A DNA stretch of 64,000 nt from positions 602,478 to 666,477 of the forward strand of contig CAJNDS010000313.1 of the NCBI GenBank assembly GCA_905221605.1, in the 5' to 3' direction. A program made the position numbers and the translations under genes. Shown here one piece after another: positions 27,351 to 38,739 of the stretch. The first letter of the stretch is position 1. Each line of letters starts with the position of its first letter. This stretch comes from Symbiodinium natans (lineage: Eukaryota > Sar > Dinophyceae > Suessiales > Symbiodiniaceae). The notes under the pieces were generated by a model, which saw only the letters and a program-made list of their open reading frames with translations, searched no databases and was not told the origin of the DNA.

Positions 27351-27917
27351 GGGTTTAGGGCTAGGGTTTAGGGCTTGAGGTTTGTGGCCTAGGGTTTTTA
27401 GAAGTATTTTGGATCGACAAGGGCCCCGATTTTGGGAAACGCCCGCATGATTTGTGGAGGCAGGTGCTGGATTTTGGGTTTGGGGTCAGACCATCAGTCG
27501 TCAAGCCGCACAGACAAATCCCGACCCTCAAACATCAGTTCTTCACCGTAAACCCTAAACCCTACTCCCGAAACCCGAAACCCTAAACCCGAAACCCTAA
27601 ACCCTAAACCTACAACCCCTAAGTCCTAAACCTCGAGCGGAGGTTCTTCGAACCCTGGGTGGCGTTTAGGGTGTAGTATAGGGGTCGGACTATTTGCTAG
27701 TAGTATTCCCTTGGGGGTCCCTTTATAATTGTACTATAATAACCCCCCCCCAAAAAAACTATTCTAATTGTTGCGGCTATGTCGGGTACGGTACCCCGAG
27801 ACCCTAAACCCTAAACTCTAAACCCTAAACCCTAAACCTTATTCCATTTTTATTCCGGCTATATCAGGGTTGACCCGGCCGTGGCTGCCTCCGCGGCTAT
27901 CTTTTGGAGTGAGCGCC

Positions 27918-27960
27918 ATGAATGGCCATCGACCTCCCACTGCGCCTGCCTCAGCAGAAG
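27918..27960 (+). CDS. Possible first exon upstream of the NHR-like gene
   Basis: An ATG opens MNGHRPPTAPASAE, then telomeric repeat begins. The donor would be GAAG|GG, which is not among those seen elsewhere, so it is weak. Confidence 0.2.
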
Positions 27961-28426
27961 GGTTTCGGGTTCAGGGTTTAGGGTTTTGGGTTTCGGGTTC
28001 GGCATTGCACTCGGCCCCCTGTCAAGAAACAGCGAAAAGAGTACCCGTATCCAAAAACCACGGCCCCGTTGGCACGACTAGTGTCCGTGTGAAACCTGCG
28101 ACATTCAATTGCAAGTTGTAGCAGTCTTCGGAGCTCGATGCTTGAGATACTGAGGATGGACAACCGATATGTGAAACCTTCATGTTCGGTTTTGGGCTTT
28201 GGGTCCTCACTGAAGGGTTCAGTGCCCCAGCTCAGGGATTTGAGAAAGCCTGCTTCTTCTGTTCTATGTTTGGGCATGCTGGTCCATGAGTAGCGATAGC
28301 TGGGCTGTAACCGATGAAACTCCGACCTAAACCCTAAGCCCTAATCGCGCAACCTTATTTACCGTAAAGCTTTCAAGTGGCAGGATGTGCGAGTGGGGCC
28401 CACAAACCCGAGAGAGCCCGTCTTGA

Positions 28427-28500
28427 CCCTAAACCCTAAACCCTAAACCCTAAACCCTAAACCCTAAACCCTAAACCCTAAACCCTAAACCCTAAACCCC
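28427..28500. repeat. CCCTAAA array
   Basis: Ten units before the exon at 28552. Confidence 0.95.
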
Positions 28501-28551
28501 ATCATCGCCGCCACCCCAATCTCCTGCCATCATGAACCTTCGACTACAAAG

Positions 28552-28614
28552 AGTCTGGAGCTCTTCCACTCCATGATGGTGCAGGAGTCGCTCAGAAGAC
28601 GCGGGGCTCCACCT
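28552..28614 (+). CDS. NHR-like gene exon: helical segment
   Basis: Reads SLELFHSMMVQESLRRRGAP and then P, from ACAAAG|A to a GT donor (CCACCT|GTCGGG). Leaves in phase 0, matching the next exon. Confidence 0.5.
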
Positions 28615-31600
28615 GTCGGGTTTAGGGTTTAGGGTTTAGGGTTTAGGGTTTAGGGTTTAGGGTTTAGGGTTTTAGGACTTGTAGGTACTTGGTCACCCTA
28701 CATGTGCCACCTCATAACATCTTTATCACAGCACTCCCTCTGGAGTGATCGCCATCCTGTGCCCATTCAAACGCCACAGTGAGCTGAAACGCCGGCCAAT
28801 CCTGGTAGAGTTGGGGCCTGGAGCTTAGGGTTTAGGGTTTAGGGTTTAGGGTTTAGGGTTTAGGGTTTAGGGACTCTCTCAAGAGGCTGCAAGCCAAAGC
28901 CGAATGCTCGCTGCAGAAGCTATTGGACGTTGCGAGGAGTGCCTGCGTCATACTACGCCACATCCTAACCCTAAACCCTGGACCCCAAACCCCAAACCCG
29001 AAACCCTAAACCCTATAGACCCTATAAACCCTAAACCCTGTAAACCCTAAACCCTATAAACCCTAAACCTAAACCCTAACTCGCCCGCCAGTACCTTAGG
29101 GTCGTTATACAGGGGATTATGCAATACGTGGGGTACCGCGGTTTCCCTGTTTTGGTTAAAGCTTTCCTATACTCCCTGAGACACGGGTTGAGGGTGAGGC
29201 TTGCGTTGGGGTTTAGGGTTTAAGCTCGTTTTTTTTTATTTTTTGGTTTGGGCTTTGGGTTTATAAGGCTCAGGGGTCCTTCTTGCGACCTCTGCAGCAT
29301 ACCCTGAACCTCTTACCTAGCTACCCAGCCAGTAGTGCCCCCTACACACAAGAACCCAAACCCTAAGCCCTAAGCAAAGCGCCTGATCCTCTTCTCTAGA
29401 ATTTATAGTTCTCAGTAAGGAACCCGGTGCCCACGAAGTCCCGTTAAAGAAGGCAACGCCTCCTTGCGCCCTACAAAGAACCAGTATGGCCCATGGCGCT
29501 GGCATGAACGCGTTGAACCCTACACACCCTAAGGCCAAAAGTCTGCAAGCCCCAACGCCGCCTAAACCCTAAACCCTAAACCCAAAACCCTAAACCCCAA
29601 ACCCTAAACCCTAAACCCCAAACCCCCAACCCCCAAACCCCAAACCCCAAACCCCCAAACCCTCCCCCGCGATTCTCCGCCTTTCTGGAGGTCTTCAGCG
29701 CGGCTTTCGGAGAACTTCGAAGGCCTCCATGGATTTTAAGCCAAGGTCCGGTGCCGTGTCACCAGAATGAAGGTTCCAGGGTTTAAGCCTGGTAGCTAGT
29801 AGGGTTTAGGGTTGAGTTTAGGGTTCAGGGTTTTGGGCTTGGGGGTTTGGTTTAGGGGAGTTAGGACTTTTTCTTTGCGGGGTTTAGGGTTTTAGGGGGG
29901 TCTAACGGAGTGGTTTGCTCCGCAGACACCGGACACACCGCGAGCCCGTGTCATTCTGGATGTTCTGCCGCATCCCTCCTGCGCCACTGAACCCGAAACC
30001 TTATAAACCCTAAACTTCGGGATGTTCCCCCTTATACCTAACAGCCCTTGTAGGGATTCCAGTACCCTCTATTATAAATCCCTATGAAGGGCTGTTAGTA
30101 TCAGGGGGAACATCCCAAACTAAACCCTTAGAACCCCTGAACATCCGCACCCCTACACCTTAGATCCTATACTAGGTAAGCCCTTGGGAGAGTATTCTTA
30201 AGCCCTCCTTAAAGCCCAGGATGCACGCAAGAGCATTGATTCTTAGGCTTACTTGTGAAGTTCTTAGGTTTAGGATTTAGGGAGTTGGAGAATGGGGGAA
30301 ACGGGGGGGGGGGGGGGGGGGGGGGGGGGATTCCGAGAATCGGGGGTACCCCTGTTTGGGAGCTTTCCCATGCGCCTGAACAAGAAGCTTAGCTAGAGCA
30401 CCGTGGAAGCTGTTGCTGGGGATGGATGACATGTAGATCTAGATCAGACTTCATCCAAGTCTGGGGCGCATCAGAGTCTATCCAATGAGGTTCCCACAAA
30501 GGCGCGAGCAAACATCCCTCCTCCCGCCCAAGCCTCAAAACGTCCCAAGCCCTAACCATTGCTTGAACCTCCCTAAACACTAAACCCTAAACCCTAAACC
30601 CTTAACCCTAAACCCTAAACCCTAAATTCAATCCTGGCCTTGTCAAGGGCCAAGTCTTCGCGTAGGAGCCCCTTGAGCACCTTTGGGATGGTTCTCCAAG
30701 CACGGTACTTGTGGCTTGGGGGAATTTTGGGGTTTAGGGTTTGCGTGGAAAGTTCGAACCAGAAACCCTAAATAGGGGAACCCTAAACCCTAAACCCTAA
30801 ACCTTAAACCCTAAATTGGGGAGCCCTTGACCTGGTTTGGTTCCTCTCCCTTTTGAGGCGACGCCTAGGAACAAGCAGGAAGACACGTGGAAAGCATGGA
30901 CCCTGGGAGTTAGGGTTTAGGGTTTAGGGTTTAGGGTTTAGGGTTTAGGGTTTAGGGTTTAGGGTTTAGGGTTTAGGGTCCACGAAAGCAGATCTGAGCT
31001 TCTTTTCACAGACTGGCCGACACTGGCGTGTTTCGAGCCGCGAAAATGCGCGCACAGGCTGTAGGTCTGAGGGGTTGAGGGGTCAGGGTTTAGGGGTCAG
31101 GGTTTAGGGTTAGGGTTGAGGGTAGTTTCATGGTTTCTTTTTCTGGGCCCTTAAATGAGTACCCCCCTTCATAACCTTTAAAACCCAAGGGTCCATAGTT
31201 CGGGAACCCTATGTAAGGAGGGTCAGGGACTACAGTAAGGGACCGTGAAGTTACCCTTAGAAGACAAAGCCCTAAACCTAAACCCTAAACCCTGAACCCC
31301 ACAGAGGGTACGCCCTAGGATCGACTGCTTTCGCCATGGTCGCCACATGGGCCCTTGATGCTACAGGGTTTCTGGGTACCCGAAATTTAGGGGTTTTAGG
31401 GAGTTTAGGGTTTAGGGTTTAGGGTCCTTTTACCCTTATAAGTACCCATGAACCTCCAAGTGGAGTCGCAGAATCTCCCCTCGAACAAGGGCCCTTAAAC
31501 AGGGGCCCATACTTGTAGGGAGCGAAAATCCCTTCATGTTGGACTGAATTGAGAGTTTGGGAAGGCCCAAAATGGTCAAAAATCACTAGAATAAACCTTT

Positions 31601-34600
31601 GATTGTGCCAAGAGCCTGGAAACCCGAAACCCCAAACCCCAAACACTAGTTAAACCCCAAACCCTCAACCCCACACCCTAAACCCTAAACCCTAAACTTT
31701 AAACCCTAGACCCTAAGCCCTAAACCCTTCCCTGTCCTGAAGAGGGAAGCTAGAGAACTTCTTAGGATCTGTTCAAAAAAAGCCAATGAAGCCACGAAGA
31801 AACCCTAAACCCTAAACCCTAAACCCTGAAGCCACGAAGAGTGCCCCTTGTTCTTCGGACCCATCATTCTGGCAGTCTCCTGGTTTGCTTGGCTTGAGGA
31901 CTGAAGTCCGCACAACAAGGAAATCCACATTCCCATATATCTATCGATCGATCTATCTATCTATATTACACATATTACATATATTTCTATATCTATATAT
32001 ATATATATGTTTATTTACTTATTTAAGTATTTATTTGTTTATTTATTTATGTATTTTTTTATTGTCGTTTATATCTATATGTGTAGTTCTTTATGTTTAA
32101 TTACTTAACCTTTATATGTTGTTTACTTGTTTGACATACACTTGTACTTAGCTACAGTACTTAGCCGAGTATCTGGCCGCTATTTTGGCGCGGCATTCCC
32201 TACAGACATACCTGGCCCCTGGTGAAGAAACCCAGAAACCAGCTCCAAAGAAACACTCGTTGGGTTTAGGGTTTAGGGTTTAGGGTTTAGGGTTTAGGGT
32301 TTAGGGTTTAGGGTTTGGGGTGGCCCTCCAAAGAGGTACCTCAAGTCCCACGAGATGCTGGGGCGCGCATGGCGCACTTCGCATCTCGCGCACCCCCGGC
32401 CCGCACTTTGAGTCGAGTCTGGAGTTACCCTAAACCCTAAACCCTAAACCCTAAACCCTAAACCCCAAACCCCAAACCCCAAACCCCAAACCCTGCCGAA
32501 ACCCTAAACCCTCCCTTTGGTCTAAGGCAGGGCCATGGGCCTGTCTCTTGATTTTTTGGGGCACTTCAGCTTCCCAGTCAGGGTCTGAGGGCTTGTGGTT
32601 AGGGTTTAGGGTATAGGGTATAGGGTTTAGGGTTTAGGGTTTAGGGTTCAGCGCTTAGGGCTTAGGGCTTTTGGGTCCCTTGGGCTTTTTTTGTGAATGC
32701 GTGGGGCTTCAGTTGTCGGGCTGCCTGCACTTGATGTTATTTTTTATTTCTTATTTTGTTCCTATTATTTTTTTTTTTGGGGGGGGGGGGGGGGGGTGTG
32801 TGTGTGTGTTGTGTTTATGGGCTTCTTGAGGGCTTGTAGGGTTTATTGTTGAAGTCTTACATTACAGGTAGGGAATTTTTCCCCTAAAACTAACGGTCCT
32901 TACTAGGGATTGTAGTATCCCCCCCCATGACAATCCCAATTAAGGACTGTTAGTATAAGGGGGAGGATCCCAACTTACAAGGGTTTAGGGTTTAGGGTTT
33001 AGGGTTTAGGGTTTAGGGTTTAGGTTCATTTGTGGTCTCTGTATTCGGAAGGCATAGTATGGCACTCGGGGCGAGGAGCGCTCCTTCGCCCCGAAGGGTT
33101 TGAGGCTTATGGGTGAGCTTGGGGTTTCGAGGCTTCAGTTGCCTAAACCCTAAACCCTAAACCCTAAACCCTAAACCCTAAACCCTAAACCCTAAACCCT
33201 AAACCCTAAACCCTAAACCCTATAACCCTATAAACCCTAACCCTAAACCCTAAACCCTAAACCCTGACTGCTTTGGGGGACTCGACGCCAGGCCCGGAGA
33301 CCGTGTTGGAGTCCTGGCAACGCACGACGGACACCTGCTGCTCTTCGTCAATGCTCCTTGGCTCAAGGAAGTGAGTTTAGGGTTTAGGGCTTCGGGCTTC
33401 GGGCTTCAGGCTTAGGGCTTAGGGCTTAGGGTTTACGATTTCGGGCCTTTTCGGGTTTAAGGGTTTTAGGGTTGACGTTTCTTGACTGGGCTTTTAGGGT
33501 TAAGGAGTTACGAAGTTTAGGGATTAGGGTGCAAATGTAAATGGTAGAACTCCAGATTATTTCTAGTTGCCTTCGCAGGTACTGTTTTACGCCTAAGTCT
33601 CTAGGGACTTTACATATTTTCGTGTTTTGGGGGCCCAGCGACGACCATGACGCATCAGTTTTTCGGAGCCTTTGGCGGGTCTAAGGGTCAATGCGAAGTC
33701 TTTGAATCGCTGATGGTCTGAGGGTCTGATGGAACGTGACACAGGGGATTTTCCTAAATTCCCGACCCTCGAGGGTTCTTTTGGTTAGAGTATTCCTTCT
33801 AGTCTAGATCAGTTTCAAGGGTACATGGATTAGGGTTTTGGGTTTGTCCAAAGTTGCTTGTTTCAATATGTTCTGAACGCGCATGCATACGCGTGAATAC
33901 CTGTGTGCAGATTTATAATGTAAGAGAAACTTCGCAAAAATCAACGGAAGGTTGACGTGAGGTTGACTTCTGTGTAGTAGGCGTTTCGTTTCGGAGGGCT
34001 TCGACCCAGGAAGGTCTTGAAGTTAGAAGCATGTTAGGCCTTCAAGCCCTCAACCCTAAACTCCTGGGCCCTGAGCCGGCACGTACCCCAAACCCTGAAC
34101 CCTAAACCCTAAACCTTACACCCTAAACCCTAAACCTGAAGCCGCCCAGGACAACCTCACCTACCTCGTGACGTGCTCTGCCGCAAAGGGAGGGGGAGAA
34201 CCCTAAACCCCAATCCCTAAACCCTGAACCCTAAACCACAAGTCAGCAGAGCCAATGTGGACCAAGAACTTGGGCTTTGGGACCCTAAACCCTAAACCCT
34301 AAACCCTAAACCCTAAACCCTAAACCCTAAACCCTAAACCCTAAACCCTGTTTGGCGTTGGGGGGGGTGCCTTTTGGAAACACCACTGGTGAGTATTCCC
34401 GTCGTTGAGAGATCGGTGCCAAAGGTCTTCTTTTTTCCGGCTTAGGGTTGAGGGTTTATGGTTCAGCGTGCAGGTTTCGTCCCCTCATCTTCCTATACAA
34501 ACGCAATATAATGTACAACGCCTTAGATACCCATTCTCATTACATGGGCCTTTAAAACTTCTGTGTTATACATTTGTGCATACATACCTCGCATGCATGA

Positions 34601-35731
34601 CGAACCACCGCCGCCCCCCCCCCTTCCCCCCTTCCCCCCCCCCCCCCCCCCTTCCCCCCTCCCCCCCCCTCCCCCCCCCCCCCTTCCCCCCCCCCCTTCC
34701 CCCCTCCCCCCTTTCCCCCCTTCCCCCCCCCCCTTCCCCCGCCCCCCCCCCCTTTCCCCCCCGCTTCCCCCCCCGGCTCAAATAGGGTCCCTGAACGGTT
34801 GGCAAAATGTGAAGTGTCGGAGTCATGAATCTCTGTTTTCCAGGTCTGCGACAAGCCCTGCTACACCCTAACCCGAAACAAGAACCCTAAAGCCCAAACC
34901 CCTGAAGCCTCAACCCCCAAACACCCTGAGCCCAAAGCCCAGCATCCTGTTTGAAAGAGCCAAACCCTCAACCCTAAACCCCAAACCCCAAACCCTAAAC
35001 CCTAAACCCTAAACCCTAGTTCAGGCACTGCGAGATTCCCTGGAAAGAGGAGCTCTACGGCATCCTGGACCTAGATGGGCCGCTTGGCAGAAGTTGGGTC
35101 TCTCATTATTTGCCCAAATATGGGCTTCCCTTAGAGACCGCCAATTATACATAGTAACCCCCCCCCCCCCCCCCCAAAAAAAAAAAAAAAACACACACAC
35201 ACACACACACGAGTACCTATTTCCTATTTTGGGAAGCCTTTCTTGTCTGACATTTCGGTGAGCTCGAGTGGTTTGGGTAGCCGCCACCCCCCCCCCTCCC
35301 CCGCCCCACCCCAATTGATAGAGGTGTCGGGTTTAGGCAAATCTAGACCCTAAGAGGTTTGTCGGGTTTAGGCAAATCTAGACCCTAAGAGGTTTAGGCT
35401 ATAGGGGCTTAGGGTATAGGAATTCGGTTAAGCGGTGTAGGGTGGGAACCGACCTACCGACCTCGCTTGCTTTTACGTTTCAGGGCTTAGGGTTCAGGGT
35501 TTTGTGTTTAGGGTTTAGGGCTTAATGCACTTGAGAAGAAGGTTTGAACCCGAAGTAATAGGCCATCCATGAACGTCAACCCTTGTGATTCGTAAGAACC
35601 CAAACTCTAAGCCCCTTGCACCTATAAGCCCTCTAAGCCCTAAACCCTAAACCCTAAACCCTGCAGATTCCAGTTCCAGGACGGTGCGTGCGGCGCACAT
35701 TGTGGACAACAATGGCATACCAAGCCCAGAG
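28552..35731 (+). CDS. Split gene with a Neuralized/SPRY-like C-terminal fold
   Basis: Exons at 28552, 28871, 29691, 30648 and 31012 join in phase to give a helical, basic region. Exons at 33292, 34150, 35025 and 35680 join in phase to give a stretch holding GDRVGVLATHDGHLLLFVN and LYGILDLDGPTVRAAHIVD. The second part follows the pattern of NHR (Neuralized homology repeat) domains: a G-D-x-VG strand, a hydrophobic strand ending in VN, then plY..(l/v)D.G. Such domains bind proteins. The join between the two parts (about 31,058-33,291, with an unresolved island near 32,325) is not proven, nor are the gene's ends. Confidence 0.55.
28620..28870. repeat. Two TTTAGGG arrays filling an intron
   Basis: Arrays at 28620-28672 and 28827-28870; the last unit supplies the next exon's acceptor. 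Confidence 0.93.
28871..28936 (+). CDS. NHR-like gene exon whose acceptor is a telomeric repeat unit
   Basis: The AG acceptor is the last TTTAG of a TTTAGGG array, and the exon begins with the next GG. Reads GLSQEAASQSRMLAAEAIGR and then CE; GA donor at GCGAG|GA. Confidence 0.6.
29691..29722 (+). CDS. NHR-like gene exon
   Basis: CTGGAG|G acceptor, CGAAG|GC donor. Reads VFSAAFGELR. Phase 0 in, 2 out. Confidence 0.55.
30015..30119. mobile_element. Family C element, intact
   Basis: TTCGGGATGTTCCCCCTTAT pairs with ATCAGGGGGAACATCCCAAA; inner AACAGCCCTTGTAGGGAT / ATCCCTATGAAGGGCTGTT. Best copy of the family. Confidence 0.85.
30302..30330. repeat. G homopolymer, about 28 bp
   Basis: Uninterrupted G run inside an intron. 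Confidence 0.95.
30648..30665 (+). CDS. NHR-like gene microexon
   Basis: TCAAG|G acceptor, CGTAG|GA donor. Reads AKSSR after completing an Arg codon. Only 18 bp, so chance is possible, but both phases fit. Confidence 0.4.
   Translation, partial: GQVFA
31012..31057 (+). CDS. NHR-like gene exon
   Basis: CTTTTCACAG|A acceptor after a pyrimidine tract, CACAG|GC donor. Reads LADTGVFRAAKMRAQ. Confidence 0.55.
31940..32100. repeat. AT-rich simple repeats (ATCT, TATA, TTTA)
   Basis: Runs of ATCTATCT, ATATAT and TTTATTTA; no coding potential despite an open frame made of these repeats. Confidence 0.85.
32325..32410 (+). CDS. Coding-like island, probable exon of the NHR-like gene
   Basis: Unique GC-rich sequence between a TTTAGGG and a CCCTAAA array, open in more than one frame (one begins RYLKSHEMLGRAWRT). 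Position before the NHR strands fits an exon, but boundaries and frame are unresolved. Confidence 0.35.
32873..32974. mobile_element. Family C element
   Basis: GGGAATTTTTCCCCTAAAAC pairs with ATAAGGGGGAGGATCCC; inner AACGGTCCTTACTAGGGATT and matching AAGGACTGTT. Confidence 0.7.
33143..33266. repeat. CCCTAAA array
   Basis: About 16 units, just before the NHR exon at 33292. Confidence 0.95.
33292..33367 (+). CDS. NHR-like gene exon: core strands
   Basis: GCCAG|G acceptor, CTCAAG|GA donor. Reads PGDRVGVLATHDGHLLLFVN followed by APWLK. The paired strands and final VN resemble the centre of NHR/SPRY folds. Confidence 0.75.
34150..34172 (+). CDS. NHR-like gene exon
   Basis: GCCCAG|G acceptor, canonical GT donor (GTGAC|GTGCTC). 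Reads DNLTYLV, with a split Thr codon. Confidence 0.6.
34614..34776. repeat. C-rich CCCCCCTT tract
   Basis: 160 bp of C runs broken by TT; like the tract at 19219 but without the CCCT register. Confidence 0.95.
35025..35081 (+). CDS. NHR-like gene exon: LYGILDLDG motif
   Basis: GTTCAG|G acceptor, GC donor (GGGCC|GCTTGG). Reads HCEIPWKEELYGILDLDG, like the final (p)LYAvvDlYG strand of NHR domains. Confidence 0.75.
35680..35731 (+). CDS. NHR-like gene exon: last strand
   Basis: TTCCAG|G acceptor, CCAGAG|GC donor. Reads TVRAAHIVDNNGIPSPE, continuing the domain in phase. Confidence 0.65.
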
Positions 35732-36491
35732 GCTCCCGGATGGGGGGTTGAAAGGGTTCAGGGTTTAGGGTTTAGGATTTAGGGTTTGGGGTTTTAGGGT
35801 TTGGGGTAGGATTCAGGGTTCAGGGTTCAGGGTTCAGGGCTTAAGAATCTGGAAGACTTAAAACAAACTGGGCAAGATACCTGTTCTTTTTCAAGAGGTA
35901 CCGGTTTAGAACATGTCACCCTGCACCCTAAACCCTCAACCCTAAACCCTAAACCCTAAACCCTAAACCCTAAATGTTATTTTCGCTGAAGCTCTAAAGG
36001 CATTCTCATAGCTAGTGAGCGCAGGCGAGAGCTGGTCCAGGCAAGATGAAGTGAGAGTTTCGGGTTTAGGGTTTAGGGTTTAGGGCTTAGGGTTTAGGGT
36101 TTAGGGTGACACTTTCTGAATATCTCGTAGGCAATGTGGGTTTCGTCGAGGTTACTCATACTACAGGCCTCGCAAGATGGGGAACGCGGCTAGCTTAAAC
36201 CGTACACCCCTAACAGGGCCGTCGTAGCCCTAAACCCTAAACCCTAAACCCCTAAACCCTCAACCCCTAAACCCTAAACCCTAAACCCTAAACCCCTAAA
36301 CCCTCAACCCCAAGGCCCTAAATGTTTTGAGGTCCCAGGCATAGCTTAGCCCCCGTGTGAGTTCTTTGTGGTGCTTTACTGTAACTTTAGATCCTTAGCT
36401 TTTTTGGGTTTATCGGACTTCTTAATGAGGCAGCAAAAAGTTAAACCCTAAACCCTAAACCCAGACCCTAAACCCTAAACCCTAAACCTTG

Positions 36492-36569
36492 GATCATCCT
36501 TCGCCAGATCCAGCGGTTCTTGGGATCCATCCGAGAAGCGGACTTCGCAAAGACAGAGCTCTTGAAGGA
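36492..36569 (+). CDS. Coding-like island, possible exon
   Basis: One frame reads IQRFLGSIREADFAKTELLK and ends at a GA donor (TTGAAG|GA). Another frame is also open. Lies in the expected spacing after the NHR exons. Confidence 0.35.
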
Positions 36570-36905
36570 CGTCCTCAGTAGATTCCAGGGTTTTAGGGTT
36601 TAGGGTTTAGGGTTTAGGGTGTAGGGTTTAGGGTTTAAGGTTGAGGTGTCGGGTTCAGGGTTTAGGGTTCGTCCAAGCATTCACTGGTCAAGCAGTTTGT
36701 CAAGCGTTGGAAACATACCACCCGCCCAAAGAGTCCCAGAACATTAAGATAACATAAAGTTCACTCAATCCATAAACCCTAGGAACACACGACAGTAACA
36801 ACACCTTATTCATGGAAGGACACACAACAATAACAACACCCTGTTATCAGAAGACATTATACTATTATCCCCCTAGGGCCAAATGCCTTGGCCCTGAACC
36901 CGTAA

Positions 36906-37027
36906 GCCCTGAACCCTAAACCCTAAACCCTAAACCCTAAACCCTAAACCCTAAACCCTAAACCCTAACCCTAAACCCTAAACCCTAAACCCTAAACCCT
37001 AAACCCTACACCCTAAACCCTAAACCC
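36906..37027. repeat. CCCTAAA array
   Basis: About 17 units with one 6-base slip. Confidence 0.95.
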
Positions 37028-37797
37028 TTGCTCTGCACCCGAAGCCCCAGGCCCTGGCCTGTGCCGATTGTTCGAATTTAATTTGGGCTGGTGCCAATTG
37101 TCCGAATTTACTCCGTGCTGGTGCCAATAGTTTGGAAATCTAAATGGGTTGGTGCTAGGGCTGGCTTGGTGCCCCATTGTTCGGAATTTAACTACGGTTG
37201 GTGCTAGGGTTGGCACCAATTGTTCGGAATCTAGTCTGGGTTGATGGCCAATTTGTGCTCGATAGTTCGGGTTCTAATTGGAAGGGAAACAACTACACAC
37301 ATAAAACACACACAAATATATAAACAAAACAAGTAAAAAGATACATAAATATTATATATATATATATACACACATGTAGATGGGCAAGAAAAGGGTTTAG
37401 GGTTTAGTAGGGAGTTCGTTCACGCACTGTACCATGCGACCCGTAGCCGTGTTCAGGAAAGGGGTGTAGTCGGCGAAGTCCCTACGAAGAGCCAGCCAGG
37501 AGGGCCTAAGAGTGGAAGAGTCTTAAAGCACTGCAGGACATGTTTTTTTTGGGGTTTCGGGTTTAACTGGAAAAACAAAATAGGGTTTAATCATAGGGTT
37601 TAATTCTAGGGTTTTCAGGGTTTCGGGTTTAATATTGGATTTAAAAGTCGAGCTGCGAGCTCGCCGGCTTTTGTGTGTGAAGGGTCGGCTGTCGGCAAGA
37701 TGCTGCTATAGAAACTCCTGAAGGGTTTATGGTTTAAGGACCCTAAACCCTAAAGCCCTAAACCCGAAACCCCAAAACCCTAAACCCTAAACCCCAA

Positions 37798-37901
37798 GCT
37801 CCTGCTCCACAATCTCCTGAGACTCTCACCTTGTGACCTGGTGAAGGATCTCTGGGCATTGGAAGCCCCAGCCTCAAAGTCCGCCGCGGCCTTGAGCCTG
37901 A
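37798..37901 (+). CDS. Coding-like island, possible exon
   Basis: Open frame starting KLLLHNLLRLSPCDLVKDLW and ending ALEAPASKSAAALSLT, between CCCTAAA and TTTAGGG arrays. Splice sites do not follow the AG|G rule clearly. Confidence 0.35.
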
Positions 37902-38385
37902 CAGTTTATAGGGTTTTAGGGTTGGGGGTTTGGGGTTTAGGGTTTAGGGTTTAGGGTATAGGGTCTAGGGTTTTAGGGTTTAGGGTTTGGGGTTTAGGGT
38001 TTAGGGCTTAGGGTTCAAGGTTTAGGGTTCAGGGTTTAGGGTTTAGGGTTCAAGGTTCAGGGTTTAGGGTTTAAGGTTCAGGGTTCGGGGTCGGGGCTTA
38101 GCGAGGTAGGCCCTTCTTTTCATTCTCCTTATGGGTATAAGAGGATCAGTGGGTGTTAAGGGCCATCCTAGCGGGGGCTTACCCGGTGCAGCCTTTATTC
38201 CCTTGAAGGTGGGAATGTGTACCTTAGTTATTGCGATTCGTGTCCTAACCCCCTTTTTTTCAGGGACCCTAAACCCGAAACCTTAAACCCTAAACCCCAA
38301 ACCCCAAACCCTTAAACCCTGAACCCTAAACCCCCAACCCTCAGCCCTGAACCCTAAACCCTACACCCTACACCCTAATTTTTCC

Positions 38386-38467
38386 CTAAACCCTAAACCC
38401 TAAACCCTAAACCCTAAACCCTAAACCCTAAACCCTAAACCCTAAACCCTAAACCCTAAACCCTAAT
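38386..38467. repeat. CCCTAAA array
   Basis: Eleven or so clean units before a coding-like island. Confidence 0.95.
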
Positions 38468-38534
38468 CTGGCTCGAAGCACAAGTTCCGCGCCCTGCCTT
38501 CGAAGCCCCCCCCCCCCCCCCCGGCGTACCGCAA

Positions 38535-38572
38535 GGCGAGCGTGCGACCGATGCCGCTGACAGCCGCATGAG
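38535..38572 (+). CDS. Possible small exon
   Basis: GCAAG|G acceptor and ATGAG|GT donor; phase 1 entry gives ERATDAADSRM. No motif. Confidence 0.3.
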
Positions 38573-38589
38573 GTTGGGGCGAGGGACGG

Positions 38590-38686
38590 GTAGGGTTTAG
38601 GGTTTAGGGTTTGGGGTTTGGGGTTTAGGGTTTGGGGTTTAGGGTTTGGGGTTTAGGGTTTGGGGTTTAGGGTTTAGGGTTTAGGG
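38590..38686. repeat. Alternating TTTAGGG/TTTGGGG array
   Basis: The two unit types alternate almost regularly, a higher-order 14-base repeat. Confidence 0.93.
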
Positions 38687-38739
38687 AAGCAGGTCTCTCC
38701 TACGAAAACGCAAATGCTTGAAGTTTTACGGGTTTTTTC

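Noticed and set aside
34405-34871. Proline-rich open frames
   Set aside because: Made of C homopolymers; the ends are intron sequence.
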